From assembly GCA_050696075.1 (NCBI GenBank), contig JBOGUF010000045.1, forward strand, positions 16,909-80,908: DNA of 64,000 nucleotides, read 5' to 3'. Positions 22,974-32,520 of the stretch are shown piece after piece. Both the position numbers and the translations under genes were made by a program. Below the pieces are notes generated by a model. The model saw only the letters and a program-made list of their open reading frames with translations. It did not search any database and was not told where the DNA came from. Within the stretch, counting starts at the first letter, position 1; each line of letters begins with the position of its first letter. This stretch comes from JBOGUF01 sp050696075. Lineage in GTDB: Bacteria > Chloroflexota > Chloroflexia > Thermomicrobiales > UBA6265.

Positions 22974-24692
22974 TTATGCCCGACGCATTGGTCGCCAGTC
23001 AGGAAGGGTCGGCAGCGGCGGGCGCAGCTCGATTCCCTCGCGGCGCTGTAAATAGCCGGCGCGTATGGCGGTGACGTACGCCAGCTCGCGAAGCGCAAAG
23101 ACAACGAGTAACGCGCCCGCGCATACCAGAACGACGACTGGCCACATAAAGGGCACTTTCCTGGTGACGATCAGTCCGCCAATGGTCAACTGACCGGGTT
23201 CGGCGAGTGTAATTGAAAGCTGATGGACGCCATCGTCGAGGCCTGTCGCAAGCACCACGGGGACGTCGGTCGCCTGCGTCCAAAAGAGATCGATCTCGGA
23301 GGCTGTCTTCGTTCCAGGCCAGCCTTCGAGCGGTTTCCCATCAATAGTGACGTGGACGAGACCGGCCTGTGGACTCTCGCGCAGGATGGCGATGACCCCG
23401 GTTCCGCGAAAGGAGAGTGTCGCCGTGGCCCCGACCTCCGCGGTAAACTGAAACGTGCGGCGATCCAAGTGTTGATCGGACCAGGTGCCTTCGTACGCCA
23501 CCGGCCGGGAATCCATTGGCACGTAACCGGTTCCCGCGACGCCGACCGCGCCGCTCGCTGCATACTCCTCGAGCGCAATCAGCGCCTCAGTAGCCCCTCC
23601 TTCTCGGGTCACGAGCGCGTACCCTGGTTCACCTTCCGTCGGCAGGTAATCCCATGCAAAGAGTGGACCCATCCATGGCCATTCCGCCCGCGCCCGCCTG
23701 TGCCCCGCGACCATAAAGTCGGCCTGATCACCGGTGCTCAACTCCGTCGTTTCCCCGCCAGCGTTCCAGCCATAGCTCGTGGCCCAGACACTCTTGCCGT
23801 CATCGCCTGCTTCGAGCATGAGTTGTCTGAACAGTATCGCCCGCGAGAAGTTGTCATGGGTGCGATCGACGGTCCGATCGTAGGGGGTAGCCGTTCCGCC
23901 GTCCAAACGGATTGCCACAACGTCAAAAAAGGCGCTAGCTCCTTCAAGGTTGTACAACGCGCGAAGAAATTGCAGGTCGGCGCCAAACGACTGATTGTCC
24001 GGCGCGGGATCGAGCTCTGCCAGCAGAACCTTCGCTTCAGGATTCGCGGTCCGGGCCGCGTTGGATCCCTCGGCGAGAAGTCCAATGTAGTCGCCTGCAA
24101 GTGCCGAAATTCCGCCCCACCGTTCCGCCCTGTTGGGAAGGTCCCACAACTGGACGAACTCGACATTGGAACTGTATCGCGTGACTACTTCGCTCACGAA
24201 TGTGGCATAGGTTGACGGGTCACGCGGCGGTGCATCGGGCTGACCGACAGCGTCAGGAGCCCGAGCCCAGTCGGGTGAAGTATGTAGGACGAGGACCGGT
24301 TTCAAGCCGTGATTTGTGAGAGCATCGACGATTGGGTCATACCGGTCCCAGATGAAGCGACCGCGCTCCAGCTCAACCGAGCGCCATTCTACGGCTTGAC
24401 GGACGTAGAGAAAGCCCTGGCTCTGGAGTGTGGCAGCCACCGCCTCGAGTTGCTCACGCGGGAATACGGTCAGATCGACGTTGACTGCTAATTCGCGTCC
24501 GGTCGCTTGGACAACCGTCGGCACCTCGTCGCCGGTTTCAATTCCGCGATGAAAGTAGACGTCGGCCATCACGGCGCCAATGGCGATCGATAGACCAAGG
24601 AGCAATGCCACTGAACCGCGCCAGAGTCGTCGCGTGTCGTCCCGAGATGAGGTTGGATGCACGAAACGGGCCGCGAACGACGGACCTGACAT
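22974..24692 (-). CDS. Membrane-anchored glycoside-hydrolase-like protein lacking catalytic glutamates
   Basis: About 572 residues: an N-terminal membrane anchor (GSVALLLGLSIAIGAVMADV, near residue 25), an outer TIM-barrel-like domain (about 60-380), a beta-rich domain with VTIDGKPLEGWPG, and a C-terminal helix (WPVVVLVCAGALLVVFAL). The barrel resembles clan-A glycosidases (GH39/GH5-like): WRSVELERGRFIWDRYD, then an EWPWMGPLFAWDY region. Where the acid/base normally reads WNEPN it reads LWDLPN, and where the nucleophile reads WATExGW it reads WATSYGW. Both glutamates appear lost. ATG 24692 is chosen because the 80 upstream codons are Arg-rich and fill the divergent promoter region. It is first in the polysaccharide operon and possibly binds rather than cuts glycan. 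Confidence 0.75.
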   Translation of the reverse strand: MSGPSFAARFVHPTSSRDDTRRLWRGSVALLLGLSIAIGAVMADVYFHRGIETGDEVPTVVQATGRELAVNVDLTVFPREQLEAVAATLQSQGFLYVRQAVEWRSVELERGRFIWDRYDPIVDALTNHGLKPVLVLHTSPDWARAPDAVGQPDAPPRDPSTYATFVSEVVTRYSSNVEFVQLWDLPNRAERWGGISALAGDYIGLLAEGSNAARTANPEAKVLLAELDPAPDNQSFGADLQFLRALYNLEGASAFFDVVAIRLDGGTATPYDRTVDRTHDNFSRAILFRQLMLEAGDDGKSVWATSYGWNAGGETTELSTGDQADFMVAGHRRARAEWPWMGPLFAWDYLPTEGEPGYALVTREGGATEALIALEEYAASGAVGVAGTGYVPMDSRPVAYEGTWSDQHLDRRTFQFTAEVGATATLSFRGTGVIAILRESPQAGLVHVTIDGKPLEGWPGTKTASEIDLFWTQATDVPVVLATGLDDGVHQLSITLAEPGQLTIGGLIVTRKVPFMWPVVVLVCAGALLVVFALRELAYVTAIRAGYLQRREGIELRPPLPTLPDWRPMRRA

Positions 24693-24970
24693 CGACTTGG
24701 TGGATCGCCGATGCGTTGGCCGCGATCCGGTCCGGCGGCGCGCGTTAGGCGCGCGGTAGGGTGAGAGCCCTCGTTTCGGCGGCGGATCGAACTGCAATCG
24801 ATCGGTGGCTCCCCGCGATGCGTCGACGCGTGAATCGAAGTCGTGGAGGCGTCCAGCGTTGGACGCCACAGCGAAGTATAGGTTGACCCGAGCGACGGCG
24901 TCATCAGGCTGTCGAGCGCGTTGGCGTATCATCTACGACGATCGGGCGAAACCGTGCGAGGTTTGCGTTC

Positions 24971-26986
24971 ATGTCTTCGAGTGCTTCAATCCAAACATTG
25001 GCGAGCCAACTAGCCTCTAGCCTGCATGATGCGTATCGGACGCAAGAGGGCCTTGGCCTCGGCACCCAACCACTGCGGCGCGCGTACGACGAATTCGGGC
25101 GCAACGCGGCGGCCGCGGGCGTGCCGTTGGAAGAAGCCATGGCCGGCGGCGTGGTGGCGCTCCAGGAACTGTTCGAACGGGTTGGCGGGCATACCGCCGA
25201 CCCCACCACCATGATCGCGGCGGGCATCGCGCTGGCGGCGCTGGCACGCACCTATGGCGAGGCGCCGAGGTCCGATCAGGCTGTAGCAATCGGTGACGAC
25301 CAAATGGCGACACAGCTTGCCCGCCTCAGCGCGCTTCATCGTATCAATCGCGCGGCAACCGCGAACCTCAAACTCTCCGAAATGCTGGAAACGGTCGTCC
25401 GCGTCGTCGCCGAAACCACGAACAGTGATGCCTGTGCCGTCCTGCTTTATGACTCCGCGACCGATTCCCTGGCCCTGCGCGCGGCAGTCGGGCTCAATGC
25501 CGCCTCAATTGGCGCGCTCACGTTACGACCAGGCATGGGCATCACGGGGCAAGCCGCCGCCGAAGGGCGGCCGATCATCGCGCCGGATGCCCGCGGCCAT
25601 GAGGCATGGAAGAGCGCGCCCTCATTCGGGGACGATGCCTACACAACTCAGGTCTCAGTGCCGATTCTGATCCGCGGCGCAAACCGCCTGGTCGGCGTGC
25701 TCAACATCCTCACTGTCGAGCGTCGCGCGTTCGATCGCGACGAGATCGCGTTTCTGGAGACAGTCGCCGGCGAGTTGGCGATCAGCATCGAGAACGCCCG
25801 GCTGTACAGTCGAACCGACGCGAGGCTGCGACGCAAGATCGCTGAGCTTGGCACCCTGCAACGCGTTTCTCGCACCGTTGCCTCGTCGCTCGATCTGCCG
25901 GACGTGTTGCGTTGGATCACCGAAGCGGCTGTCGAGCTGATCAACGCCGAGGCTGCCGCCGTCTTTCGCCTATCGACCATGGATAGCAGTACTTCGTCGC
26001 CCGGAGAACCTGTCATCGTGTACCGAATCGGGGAAAGCCGGCAGATGACCGATGAGGTCCGTCGCAATCGCCTCGTCCGTGAAGTAATCGAAACTGGTTC
26101 GGCGCTGGCATCCGATATGGAATACGTCGACGGCACCTGGCGTATCTTCTGCATGCCCCTTCGTTCGGCGCGGACCTCGCTTGGTGCCCTGTGCATGCGC
26201 CTCAGGCCCGGCGCTGAGTTGACCGAGGACGAACTGGGGCTCCTGCAAGCGTTTACCGACTCCGCGTCGATTGCCATCGAAAACGCGCAACTCTATCAGG
26301 AAGCACGCCGCGGCCTCGAAACGACCTCGGCGCTGCTCCAGGAAATGCACCACCGGGTGCGCAACAACCTCCAAACGGTCGCTGCACTCTTGTCGATCCA
26401 GATTCGCCAGGACGAATCGTCGCCCTCGGCGACCCTCCTGCGGGAGGCAGTCAGCCGCATTCAGGCGATCGCGGCCGTGCATGATCTGCTTAGCGACGAG
26501 GACCGGTTTGGTGGCACGACCGTCGACACCATCGCCCGTCTCGTCGCCGAAGAGGCATACTCCACGTTGATCCCGCCAGGACTGAGCGTTTCGTTCGATA
26601 TTCCACCTAGCGACATCTCCGTCCCGTCGAAACAGGCGACGATCGTCGCGCTCTTGACCAACGAGCTCGTATCGAATGCTGTCAGTCATGGGTTTCGTAA
26701 CCGCTCGCACGGTCGCATCACCATCCGCACGACCCGGCTTGCTGGGCATGCCACGCTCGAGGTCGAGAACGATGGCTGTCAGGTTCCCAAAGGGTTCGAC
26801 CCCAGTAGAAGCAGCGGCCTTGGCATGCGGATCGTGGAGCGACTTGTGACGTCCGACTTACACGGACGCTTCGCCATCAGGTCCTCGGACGAAGGGACCG
26901 TGGCCACGATTACCTTTCCGCTAGCCGGGATCGACCTTCAGTCCGATTTCCAGGCGACGTCCAATGACGCTGATTCGCCGCCGTAG
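24971..26986 (+). CDS. GAF-GAF sensor histidine kinase of the HisKA_2 type
   Basis: 671 residues. An N-terminal helical domain (1-105, with ASQLASSLHDAYRTQEGLG) is followed by two GAF domains (about 130-275 and 295-440). A HisKA_2 phosphoacceptor helix (EMHHRVRNNLQTVAALLSIQ, phospho-His near 460) leads into an HATPase_c domain with LLTNELVSNAVSHGF and SSGLGMRIVERLV. No membrane helix is present, so it senses a cytoplasmic ligand, redox state or gas through the GAF domains. No response regulator is adjacent, so its partner is elsewhere. The gene is divergent from the polysaccharide operon. Its last 49 bp overlap the 3' end of glcF on the opposite strand, an unusually tight convergence. Confidence 0.92.
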   Translation: MSSSASIQTLASQLASSLHDAYRTQEGLGLGTQPLRRAYDEFGRNAAAAGVPLEEAMAGGVVALQELFERVGGHTADPTTMIAAGIALAALARTYGEAPRSDQAVAIGDDQMATQLARLSALHRINRAATANLKLSEMLETVVRVVAETTNSDACAVLLYDSATDSLALRAAVGLNAASIGALTLRPGMGITGQAAAEGRPIIAPDARGHEAWKSAPSFGDDAYTTQVSVPILIRGANRLVGVLNILTVERRAFDRDEIAFLETVAGELAISIENARLYSRTDARLRRKIAELGTLQRVSRTVASSLDLPDVLRWITEAAVELINAEAAAVFRLSTMDSSTSSPGEPVIVYRIGESRQMTDEVRRNRLVREVIETGSALASDMEYVDGTWRIFCMPLRSARTSLGALCMRLRPGAELTEDELGLLQAFTDSASIAIENAQLYQEARRGLETTSALLQEMHHRVRNNLQTVAALLSIQIRQDESSPSATLLREAVSRIQAIAAVHDLLSDEDRFGGTTVDTIARLVAEEAYSTLIPPGLSVSFDIPPSDISVPSKQATIVALLTNELVSNAVSHGFRNRSHGRITIRTTRLAGHATLEVENDGCQVPKGFDPSRSSGLGMRIVERLVTSDLHGRFAIRSSDEGTVATITFPLAGIDLQSDFQATSNDADSPP

Positions 26987-28284
26987 GCTTCGTCGAGCAA
27001 TTCGACGATGTGGCGAACACGCATTTCCGAGCCGTTGCGCGACAAAGAGGTCCGCAACTGCATCGCACAGCCGGGATTGGCGGTGACGACTTCCGCCGCG
27101 CCGGTCGAAATGGCATGTCGGGCCTTACGGTCACCGAGTTCGTTCGCCATTTCTCGTCGGATCAGGTTGTAGATTCCCGCGCTGCCGCAACACAGCGACG
27201 ATTCGGACATCTCGATCATCTCTAGACCTGGAATCGCCTTGAGCAACGAGCGCGGCTGCGCCGTGATGAGTTGCGCGTGCGCGAGATGACACGGTTCCTG
27301 GTACGTAACTGTCCGTCGCACCGCGCGTGTCGGCGGGTTCAACGTGACCGCACCCAGGTACTCGGTGACGTCGCGCACGCGCTGGCTAAACCGCGTCGCT
27401 CGCTCCGCGTACTTCGGGTCGTCCTTCAGCAGGTATCCATACTCTTTGAGCGCCGCGCCGCAGCCGGCAGCGGTGACGATAATTGCGTCGTCGCCACTTC
27501 GTTCGAACGCCTCAATGTTCTGCCGGGCGAGGATTCGGGCACCATCGAACATCCCGCTGTGGACGTGAAGCGCGCCGCAGCACTGCTGGCCGCGTGGCAC
27601 GTCGACGTCGGCTCCGTTATGTGCCAGGACCCTTCCCGCCGCGCGATTCGTTTCGGCAAAGACTGTGCCCATCATGCACCCGTTGAAAAGGCGCACCGAA
27701 TCAGACGGCTTTCTGGGCCGCCAGCGCTCGGTTCCGGGAACGATGAATCGCTTCGAGACGGGCGGCATCATCGATTCCAGGTCGGCCATGGCCATCACCT
27801 TGAGCGCGCCGGATCGGCGGACGAGGCCCGCGAGTCCTGATCGCTGGTAAATCCTGAGGGACCCGACCAGCGCCCGCATCCGCATCGTGTCGCCAAAGAG
27901 CCAACCGAGCGCAACGCTGCGCACCACACGCTGCCACATCGGTCGTGGACGGTGCTGTTCCAACTGCGCTCGCGCGGCCTCGACAAGTGGTCCGTAGTGG
28001 ACACCCGAGGGGCAAACGGCCTCGCAGGCGCGGCAGTTCAAGCACTGGTACATCTGCTCGTCGAAGGCCGGATCGAGCAATTCGAGTCGATCTTCGGCAA
28101 CCGCATTCATCATCCACAGGCGACCACGTGGCGACGACATCTCTTGACCAGTGATGCGATAGGTCGGGCAGGACGACAGGCACATGCCGCAATGCACGCA
28201 GGCGCGTAGAAGCTCAAGTTCGGGTATGTCCTGGCCTGCGTATCCGCCCAAACGGGCGATGTTCGCATCCGCTGCAACCGCCAT
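26938..28284 (-). CDS. glcF: Glycolate oxidase iron-sulfur subunit
   Basis: 448 residues. Two 4Fe-4S ferredoxin motifs are visible near the N-terminus (CVHCGMCLSSCPTYR and CLNCRACEAVCPSGV). Two CCG domains follow (NGCMMGTVFAETNRAAGRVL...QQCCGALHVHSG, and EPCHLAHAQ...SSLCCGSAGIYNL), typical of GlcF/LutA/HdrD-like electron-transfer subunits. It would pass electrons from the flavoprotein subunits GlcD/GlcE to the quinone pool during oxidation of glycolate (or D-lactate) to glyoxylate (or pyruvate). The start is 19 bp after the stop of glcE; gene order is D-E-F on the minus strand. Its 3' end overlaps the histidine kinase gene by 49 bp. Confidence 0.93.
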   Translation of the reverse strand: MAVAADANIARLGGYAGQDIPELELLRACVHCGMCLSSCPTYRITGQEMSSPRGRLWMMNAVAEDRLELLDPAFDEQMYQCLNCRACEAVCPSGVHYGPLVEAARAQLEQHRPRPMWQRVVRSVALGWLFGDTMRMRALVGSLRIYQRSGLAGLVRRSGALKVMAMADLESMMPPVSKRFIVPGTERWRPRKPSDSVRLFNGCMMGTVFAETNRAAGRVLAHNGADVDVPRGQQCCGALHVHSGMFDGARILARQNIEAFERSGDDAIIVTAAGCGAALKEYGYLLKDDPKYAERATRFSQRVRDVTEYLGAVTLNPPTRAVRRTVTYQEPCHLAHAQLITAQPRSLLKAIPGLEMIEMSESSLCCGSAGIYNLIRREMANELGDRKARHAISTGAAEVVTANPGCAMQLRTSLSRNGSEMRVRHIVELLDEAYGGESASLDVAWKSD

Positions 28285-28303
28285 CGTGCCCTGCCAACCT
28301 CAC

Positions 28304-29569
28304 CTAGATGCGACCGGCGAACCGGCCGGGATTCAAGACGGACTCAGGATCGAACTCATTCTTGAGGGCACGCATGACGTCAATGGTCTCCGGCGTGCTC
28401 CCCCAGATGTCGATCGGACGCTTCCATTGGAATGGTGCTGCCAAGACGACGACATGTTCGACCGCTGACGCCAGCGAAGAATGCAAGCGCGCGAAGGTTT
28501 CGACCGCGTCGTCTTCCGCTCCCGGTCTGACCCGTAGCGTAATGTGACCGATCGCCGGAGAGACCGCAAAGACTGGGACGTCGACGTCAACTGCCTTGAG
28601 TAGAGAATGCAACCCCTGAGCGGCTTCGGCGGCAAGACGCGGCCTGACACTGGCCCGAATCAGCGCGTCGGTGCCGTCCGTTTCTATCGCTTGCCTGTCC
28701 GTATACCGATGCCACCACTCGGCGCTCTCGACGTCGGTCAAGGTCTCGGCGTCACCTTGCAACAGCTCGGCGGATTCGGTTCCAAGCAGCCGCACCGTCG
28801 ATTCGCGGCCTTCAATCCGCACCGCGGTACGCCAAGCGCCAGCTTCCTCGAACACTTCCAATGACGTAGGACGAACTCTGCTGAGGTGAACGTGGCTCGC
28901 ACCTGCAAGCGCTTCGTCAAGTCGCGGAAAGAGCGAGATTACCGTCGCTTCCGCGCGTGCCAGCGGCAAGACCTTGAAGTTTGCAGAAACCAACGTGCCC
29001 AGCGTACCCAGCGACCCAAGGTAAAGGCGCATCAGGTCGAATCCCGAGACATTCTTGACGACCATGCCGCCGGCCTTGGTCACGTCGCCGGTCGGGTGGG
29101 CCGTCGAGATGCCGATCAGCAAGTCGCGGAATGTTGGCGATCCGGTGCGACGCGGCCCAAACATTCCCGTTGCGATCATGCCGCCAATCGTCGCCGCGTC
29201 GGACCGGGGCACGTTGACTGGCAATGTCTGTCCCTTCTCCGCTAAGAGTGCCTGTACGTCGGCGAACGGCGTACCGGCCATGACGGATAGGGTCAGATCG
29301 GTCGGTTCGTAGGCAAGAACGCCAGAGAGCCGCCGCGTTGAGAGCGCGACGTCGATGCGCTCCGGCACGTTGCCGAGCGCAAGAGACGTCGCTCCACCAA
29401 CAGGAGCAACCTTGAGTCCGCCCTCACGAGCTTCGGCGAGGAACCGCGCGGCCTCCTCGGGCGTGGCCGGTTCGATGACCGAGGTGGGGACCACACCGTC
29501 GATTGAGAATTCCTCTCGTGCGCCGTCCGCCGTACGCCGGCGAACGTCGCTACAGGGGATAGATGCCAT
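28304..29569 (-). CDS. glcE: Glycolate oxidase FAD-binding subunit GlcE
   Basis: About 421 residues of the FAD-linked oxidase family. The PCMH-type FAD-binding domain reads EGGLKVAPVGGATSLALGN and then TIGGMIATGMFGPRRTGSPT, and the segment KAGGMVVKNVSGFDLMRLYLGSLGT is seen as GGMVVKNVSGFDLM and YLGSLGTLG. This is the shorter GlcE type, lacking the full C-terminal domain of GlcD. ATG 29569 (MASIPCSDVRR) is chosen; it overlaps the end of glcD by 20 bp, and the frame upstream of it lies inside glcD. With GlcD and GlcF it forms the membrane-associated 2-hydroxyacid dehydrogenase complex. Confidence 0.92.
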   Translation of the reverse strand: MASIPCSDVRRRTADGAREEFSIDGVVPTSVIEPATPEEAARFLAEAREGGLKVAPVGGATSLALGNVPERIDVALSTRRLSGVLAYEPTDLTLSVMAGTPFADVQALLAEKGQTLPVNVPRSDAATIGGMIATGMFGPRRTGSPTFRDLLIGISTAHPTGDVTKAGGMVVKNVSGFDLMRLYLGSLGTLGTLVSANFKVLPLARAEATVISLFPRLDEALAGASHVHLSRVRPTSLEVFEEAGAWRTAVRIEGRESTVRLLGTESAELLQGDAETLTDVESAEWWHRYTDRQAIETDGTDALIRASVRPRLAAEAAQGLHSLLKAVDVDVPVFAVSPAIGHITLRVRPGAEDDAVETFARLHSSLASAVEHVVVLAAPFQWKRPIDIWGSTPETIDVMRALKNEFDPESVLNPGRFAGRI

Positions 29570-31010
29570 GCTTCTGTGCCATCGCCTGATTGCGCAGAGC
29601 GCGAACTTCGCCGCAGACGTAGCCCTTGGGGAAGACCTTATCAGGATTGAACAGACCCGTCGGATCAAAGGCGTTGCGGACGCCAGCCATCGCCGCCAAG
29701 TCTTCGCCGGTGAAGACTAGCGTCATATAGCCGCGCTTTTCGGTTCCTATGCCGTGTTCGCCGGTGAGCGCACCACCAACCTCAACGCAAGTGGTGATGA
29801 TCTCCTTACTTGCTTCGAGCACCTTCTCGACGTCGCCCGGTCGGTGGCGGTCGAACAACATCAATGGGTGCAGGTTACCGTCGCCCGCGTGAAAGACGTT
29901 GGCAATCGGCAAATTGTAGTCAGCCGAGATCGCTTCGACCCTCCTCAGTGTCCACGGTAGCTTCGTCCGTGGCACGACCGTGTCGTGCAGGTAGTAGTTC
30001 GGCGCTAGCCGGCCCATGGCCGCAATTGCCATCTTGCGCCCCTTCCAGAGCAGTTCGCGCTCCGGCTTGGATGATGCGGTCCGGACCTCGGTTGCGCCGG
30101 ACGACTGGCAGATTCCCACGATCTCGTCCGCGGTTGCCTCCACGTCCTCCGCGATGCCGTCGATCTCGATCAAGAGCACCGCGCCGGCCTCCATCGGGTA
30201 TCCGGCATGAAACGCGGGCTCCACCGCCTGAATCGTGAGGTTGTCCATCATCTCCATGGCGGCCGGAATGATGCCCGCGCCGATCGTCTCGGAAACAGCC
30301 GTCGAGGCGGTTTCGACGTCCGGGAATGCCGCCAACATGACCGCGGTCGCCTCGGGCGCCGGCGTTAGTTTGACCAATGCCTTGGTAACGATACCGAACA
30401 TCCCCTCGGAGCCAACCAGCGCCGCCGTCAGGTCGTATCCGGGGGAACCCGCGGCGCGGCCTCCCACCCACACGATCCGACCGTCGCTCAGCACCACTTC
30501 GAGGCCGAGAACGTGGTTGGTTGTTACCCCGTATTTGAGGCAGTGCGGACCGCCAGAGTTTTCCGCGACATTGCCCCCAATCGTGCAGGCCCGCTGGCTG
30601 GACGGATCCGGTGCAAAAAAGAACCCGCCAGGAATTGTCGCTTCGGAGAGCTCGAGATTGATGACACCCGGCTCGACCAATGCCGTCCTATCGATAGGAT
30701 CGATCTCGAGAATACGATCCATCCTGGTCAGTGCGACGATGATGCCGCCGCTTTGGGCGACCGCGCCGCCTGATAACCCAGTGCCGGCTCCTCGCGGCAC
30801 CACGGGCAACCCCGCGGCTCTCGCCACTCGCACGATCGCCGCGACTTGTTCCGCGGTCCGCGGTAGCGCCACCGCGACCGGCGCCGCGGTTTCGACCGCC
30901 GCGTCGACGGAGCCGTCGTACTCATAGACCAAAAGGTCTGGCGCACGGTGGAACACCCCGTCGGCGCCGACAATCTGTTGCAATCGCTCGATCAGATTCG
31001 TTCGGTTCAT
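29550..31010 (-). CDS. glcD: Glycolate oxidase FAD subunit GlcD
   Basis: 486 residues, the usual length for GlcD. The FAD-binding part shows VVPRGAGTGLSGGAVAQSGG and CTIGGNVAENSGGPHCLKYG. The C-terminal oxidase domain ends with FHAGDGNLHPLMLFD and GALTGEHGIGTEKRGYM, the standard VAO-family substrate/FAD-site motifs. It catalyses oxidation of glycolate (or a related 2-hydroxyacid) to the 2-oxoacid. It is the first gene of glcDEF, which suggests use of glycolate from photorespiring neighbours or disposal of 2-phosphoglycolate. The region upstream (31010-31185) is shared with the divergent EVE-domain gene, and no operator was recognised there. Confidence 0.94.
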   Translation of the reverse strand: MNRTNLIERLQQIVGADGVFHRAPDLLVYEYDGSVDAAVETAAPVAVALPRTAEQVAAIVRVARAAGLPVVPRGAGTGLSGGAVAQSGGIIVALTRMDRILEIDPIDRTALVEPGVINLELSEATIPGGFFFAPDPSSQRACTIGGNVAENSGGPHCLKYGVTTNHVLGLEVVLSDGRIVWVGGRAAGSPGYDLTAALVGSEGMFGIVTKALVKLTPAPEATAVMLAAFPDVETASTAVSETIGAGIIPAAMEMMDNLTIQAVEPAFHAGYPMEAGAVLLIEIDGIAEDVEATADEIVGICQSSGATEVRTASSKPERELLWKGRKMAIAAMGRLAPNYYLHDTVVPRTKLPWTLRRVEAISADYNLPIANVFHAGDGNLHPLMLFDRHRPGDVEKVLEASKEIITTCVEVGGALTGEHGIGTEKRGYMTLVFTGEDLAAMAGVRNAFDPTGLFNPDKVFPKGYVCGEVRALRNQAMAQKHGIYPL

Positions 31011-31184
31011 TGCTCGCTCGATTCAACGACCACGAAAAAACGTCTTGCCAGCCTCAGTATCCCGTCCCTGAGCGGGCTCCGCAACCGATCGCCTTGTCGC
31101 GCCGTGCGATACTTGTTCACGCCTCGCCCCGCGACGGCCGTCCACCCACCAAGGGATCGGATGCATCGAGGAGCACTTCATTCG

Positions 31185-31685
31185 ATGGCAGAGACATCAA
31201 GCACGCCAACCTACTGGATCATCGTCGGGTCGATCGACAACTTTCGGCAGTCACAATCGCTCGACTTCACCGTGCAGGGCATGAAATCTCGTCATCGCAA
31301 GAAGGCGGAGCGCATGTCGCCGGGTGACAAGATCGTCTATTACGTCACCGGCATCAAGGCATTCGGCGCAATTGCCACGATCACGTCGCCGTACTACGAA
31401 AGCCACGAGCGCATCTGGCAAAGCGGCAACCCGAAGAAGGAAGCGGAAGACTACCCGTTCCGCGTAGAAGTCGAGCCGGACCTCCTCCTCGACGAAGCGG
31501 ACTTCTTGCCGGCCGAAAGCGTCGCCCGCCGCATGCATTATGTCAGCAAATGGCCGGCTGCAAATTGGACGCTCGCCTTCCAGGGCAACGTCCATGAGAT
31601 CGGAGCGGACGACTTTCAACTGATCCGCGACGAGATGGAGACGCGGATACCCGCGGCCGCCGGTGGAACCCGATCAGCCCACTGA
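31185..31685 (+). CDS. EVE-domain protein
   Basis: 166 residues, essentially one EVE domain (UPF0310/PUA-like). It begins TYWIIVGSIDNF, continues with KSRHRKKAERMSPGDKIVYYVTGIKAFGAI (seen as HRKKAERMSPGDKIVYY) and YPFRVEVEPDLLLDEADFLP. EVE domains bind modified bases in DNA or RNA (5-methylcytosine and derivatives) and appear both in housekeeping and in restriction contexts. ATG 31185 has GAGGAG 11 nt upstream; ATG 31161 is an alternative. The next gene starts inside its last 23 bp, so it is cotranscribed with a ferredoxin-like gene and probably osmC. It lies outside the defence island. Confidence 0.88.
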   Translation: MAETSSTPTYWIIVGSIDNFRQSQSLDFTVQGMKSRHRKKAERMSPGDKIVYYVTGIKAFGAIATITSPYYESHERIWQSGNPKKEAEDYPFRVEVEPDLLLDEADFLPAESVARRMHYVSKWPAANWTLAFQGNVHEIGADDFQLIRDEMETRIPAAAGGTRSAH

Positions 31686-32025
31686 CAATCGCCCGCCGCA
31701 CTACTTTCGGGTGCATCTCTGCTTTGGTCCAAACTGCACCCCTCGCGGCAGCCGTGGGTTGCTCCCGGTCTTGCAAGCGGCGCTCGCGAACGCGGGGGTA
31801 GCGGACCGCGTCGAAGTCATCGCCACGACGTGTCGCAATCGATGCGACTACGGTCCCTCGATGAATGTGTATCCAGGGCCGGTATTCTACAATCACTTGA
31901 CGGCGGAAGCGATCGAGGAGATCGTACGCGAGCATCTGGTGCGCGGGACTCCGGTCGAACGGTGGGTCTACCAGCCACCGGCCGTATCCGCAATCCAGGC
32001 CGCGCTCGACCGCATTACGTTCTGA
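31663..32025 (+). CDS. Thioredoxin-fold [2Fe-2S] ferredoxin-like protein
   Basis: 120 residues of the (2Fe-2S) ferredoxin-domain family related to the NuoE C-terminal half. Cluster cysteines are visible as HLCFGPNCTPRGSR near the N-terminus and TTCRNRCDYGPSMNVYPG in the middle, followed by the VFYNHLTAEAIEEIVREHL helix, a typical family ending given here only in part. The start is GTG 31663, overlapping the EVE gene by 23 bp, so translation is probably coupled. Function in electron transfer is inferred; the partner is unknown. Confidence 0.88.
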   Translation: MEPDQPTDNRPPHYFRVHLCFGPNCTPRGSRGLLPVLQAALANAGVADRVEVIATTCRNRCDYGPSMNVYPGPVFYNHLTAEAIEEIVREHLVRGTPVERWVYQPPAVSAIQAALDRITF

Positions 32026-32057
32026 TTCCGCGTACTCAGTGAAAGGCAAAGCCGACC

Positions 32058-32513
32058 GTGGCGGTCGTAACCATTAAAGGCCAGCCCGGAAAAGCATTCG
32101 CAACGGATGTTCGCACGGCGACGCATGTACTCGTCGCCGACGAACCAGTCGGCGACGGCGGCGATGGCCTGGGGCTATCGCCGTATGAGTTGCTCCTTGC
32201 GGCTCTTGGTTCGTGTACCGCGATGACGTTGCAGCTCTACGCCAAGCGGAAGGGTTGGCCGCTGGAACGCGTGGAGGTCACGCTGGAGTTCGATCGTATT
32301 CACGAGCATGACTCAGAGCAGGTCGAGGATGCAACTCGGCGGATCGACCGTATCCAGCGTGCATTTGTTCTCGACGGTCCGCTGACCGACGAGCAACGCA
32401 ATCGCCTTCTCGAGATCGCGGCGCGCTGCCCGGTTCACCGCACGATCACGGGTAAACCACGCATCTTCGACACGCTCAGTGATCATTCGTCTCTTTCGTC
32501 GGCCATGATGTGA
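32058..32513 (+). CDS. OsmC/Ohr-family peroxiredoxin-like protein
   Basis: 151 residues of the OsmC family. The two redox cysteines are in LAALGSCTAMTLQLYA and AARCPVHRTI, with the Arg/Glu environment (DEPVGDGGDGLGLSPYELL) that binds hydroperoxides. Members reduce organic hydroperoxides using lipoyl or thiol donors. GTG 32058 is taken as start, with AAAGG upstream. It lies 32 bp after the ferredoxin-like gene and is probably cotranscribed with it. The gene ends 43 bp before the 3' end of ssrA, from which it is separated by a strong hairpin. Confidence 0.9.
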   Translation: MAVVTIKGQPGKAFATDVRTATHVLVADEPVGDGGDGLGLSPYELLLAALGSCTAMTLQLYAKRKGWPLERVEVTLEFDRIHEHDSEQVEDATRRIDRIQRAFVLDGPLTDEQRNRLLEIAARCPVHRTITGKPRIFDTLSDHSSLSSAMM

Positions 32514-32520
32514 AAAGCAA

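Noticed and set aside
24693..24932. 80-residue N-terminal extension of the glycosidase-like protein
   Set aside because: Arg/Pro-rich, precedes the membrane anchor, and fills the divergent promoter region; ATG 24692 is more plausible.
30948..31184. N-terminal extension of the EVE-domain protein
   Set aside because: It overlaps the 5' end and promoter region of glcD; EVE homology starts just after ATG 31185.
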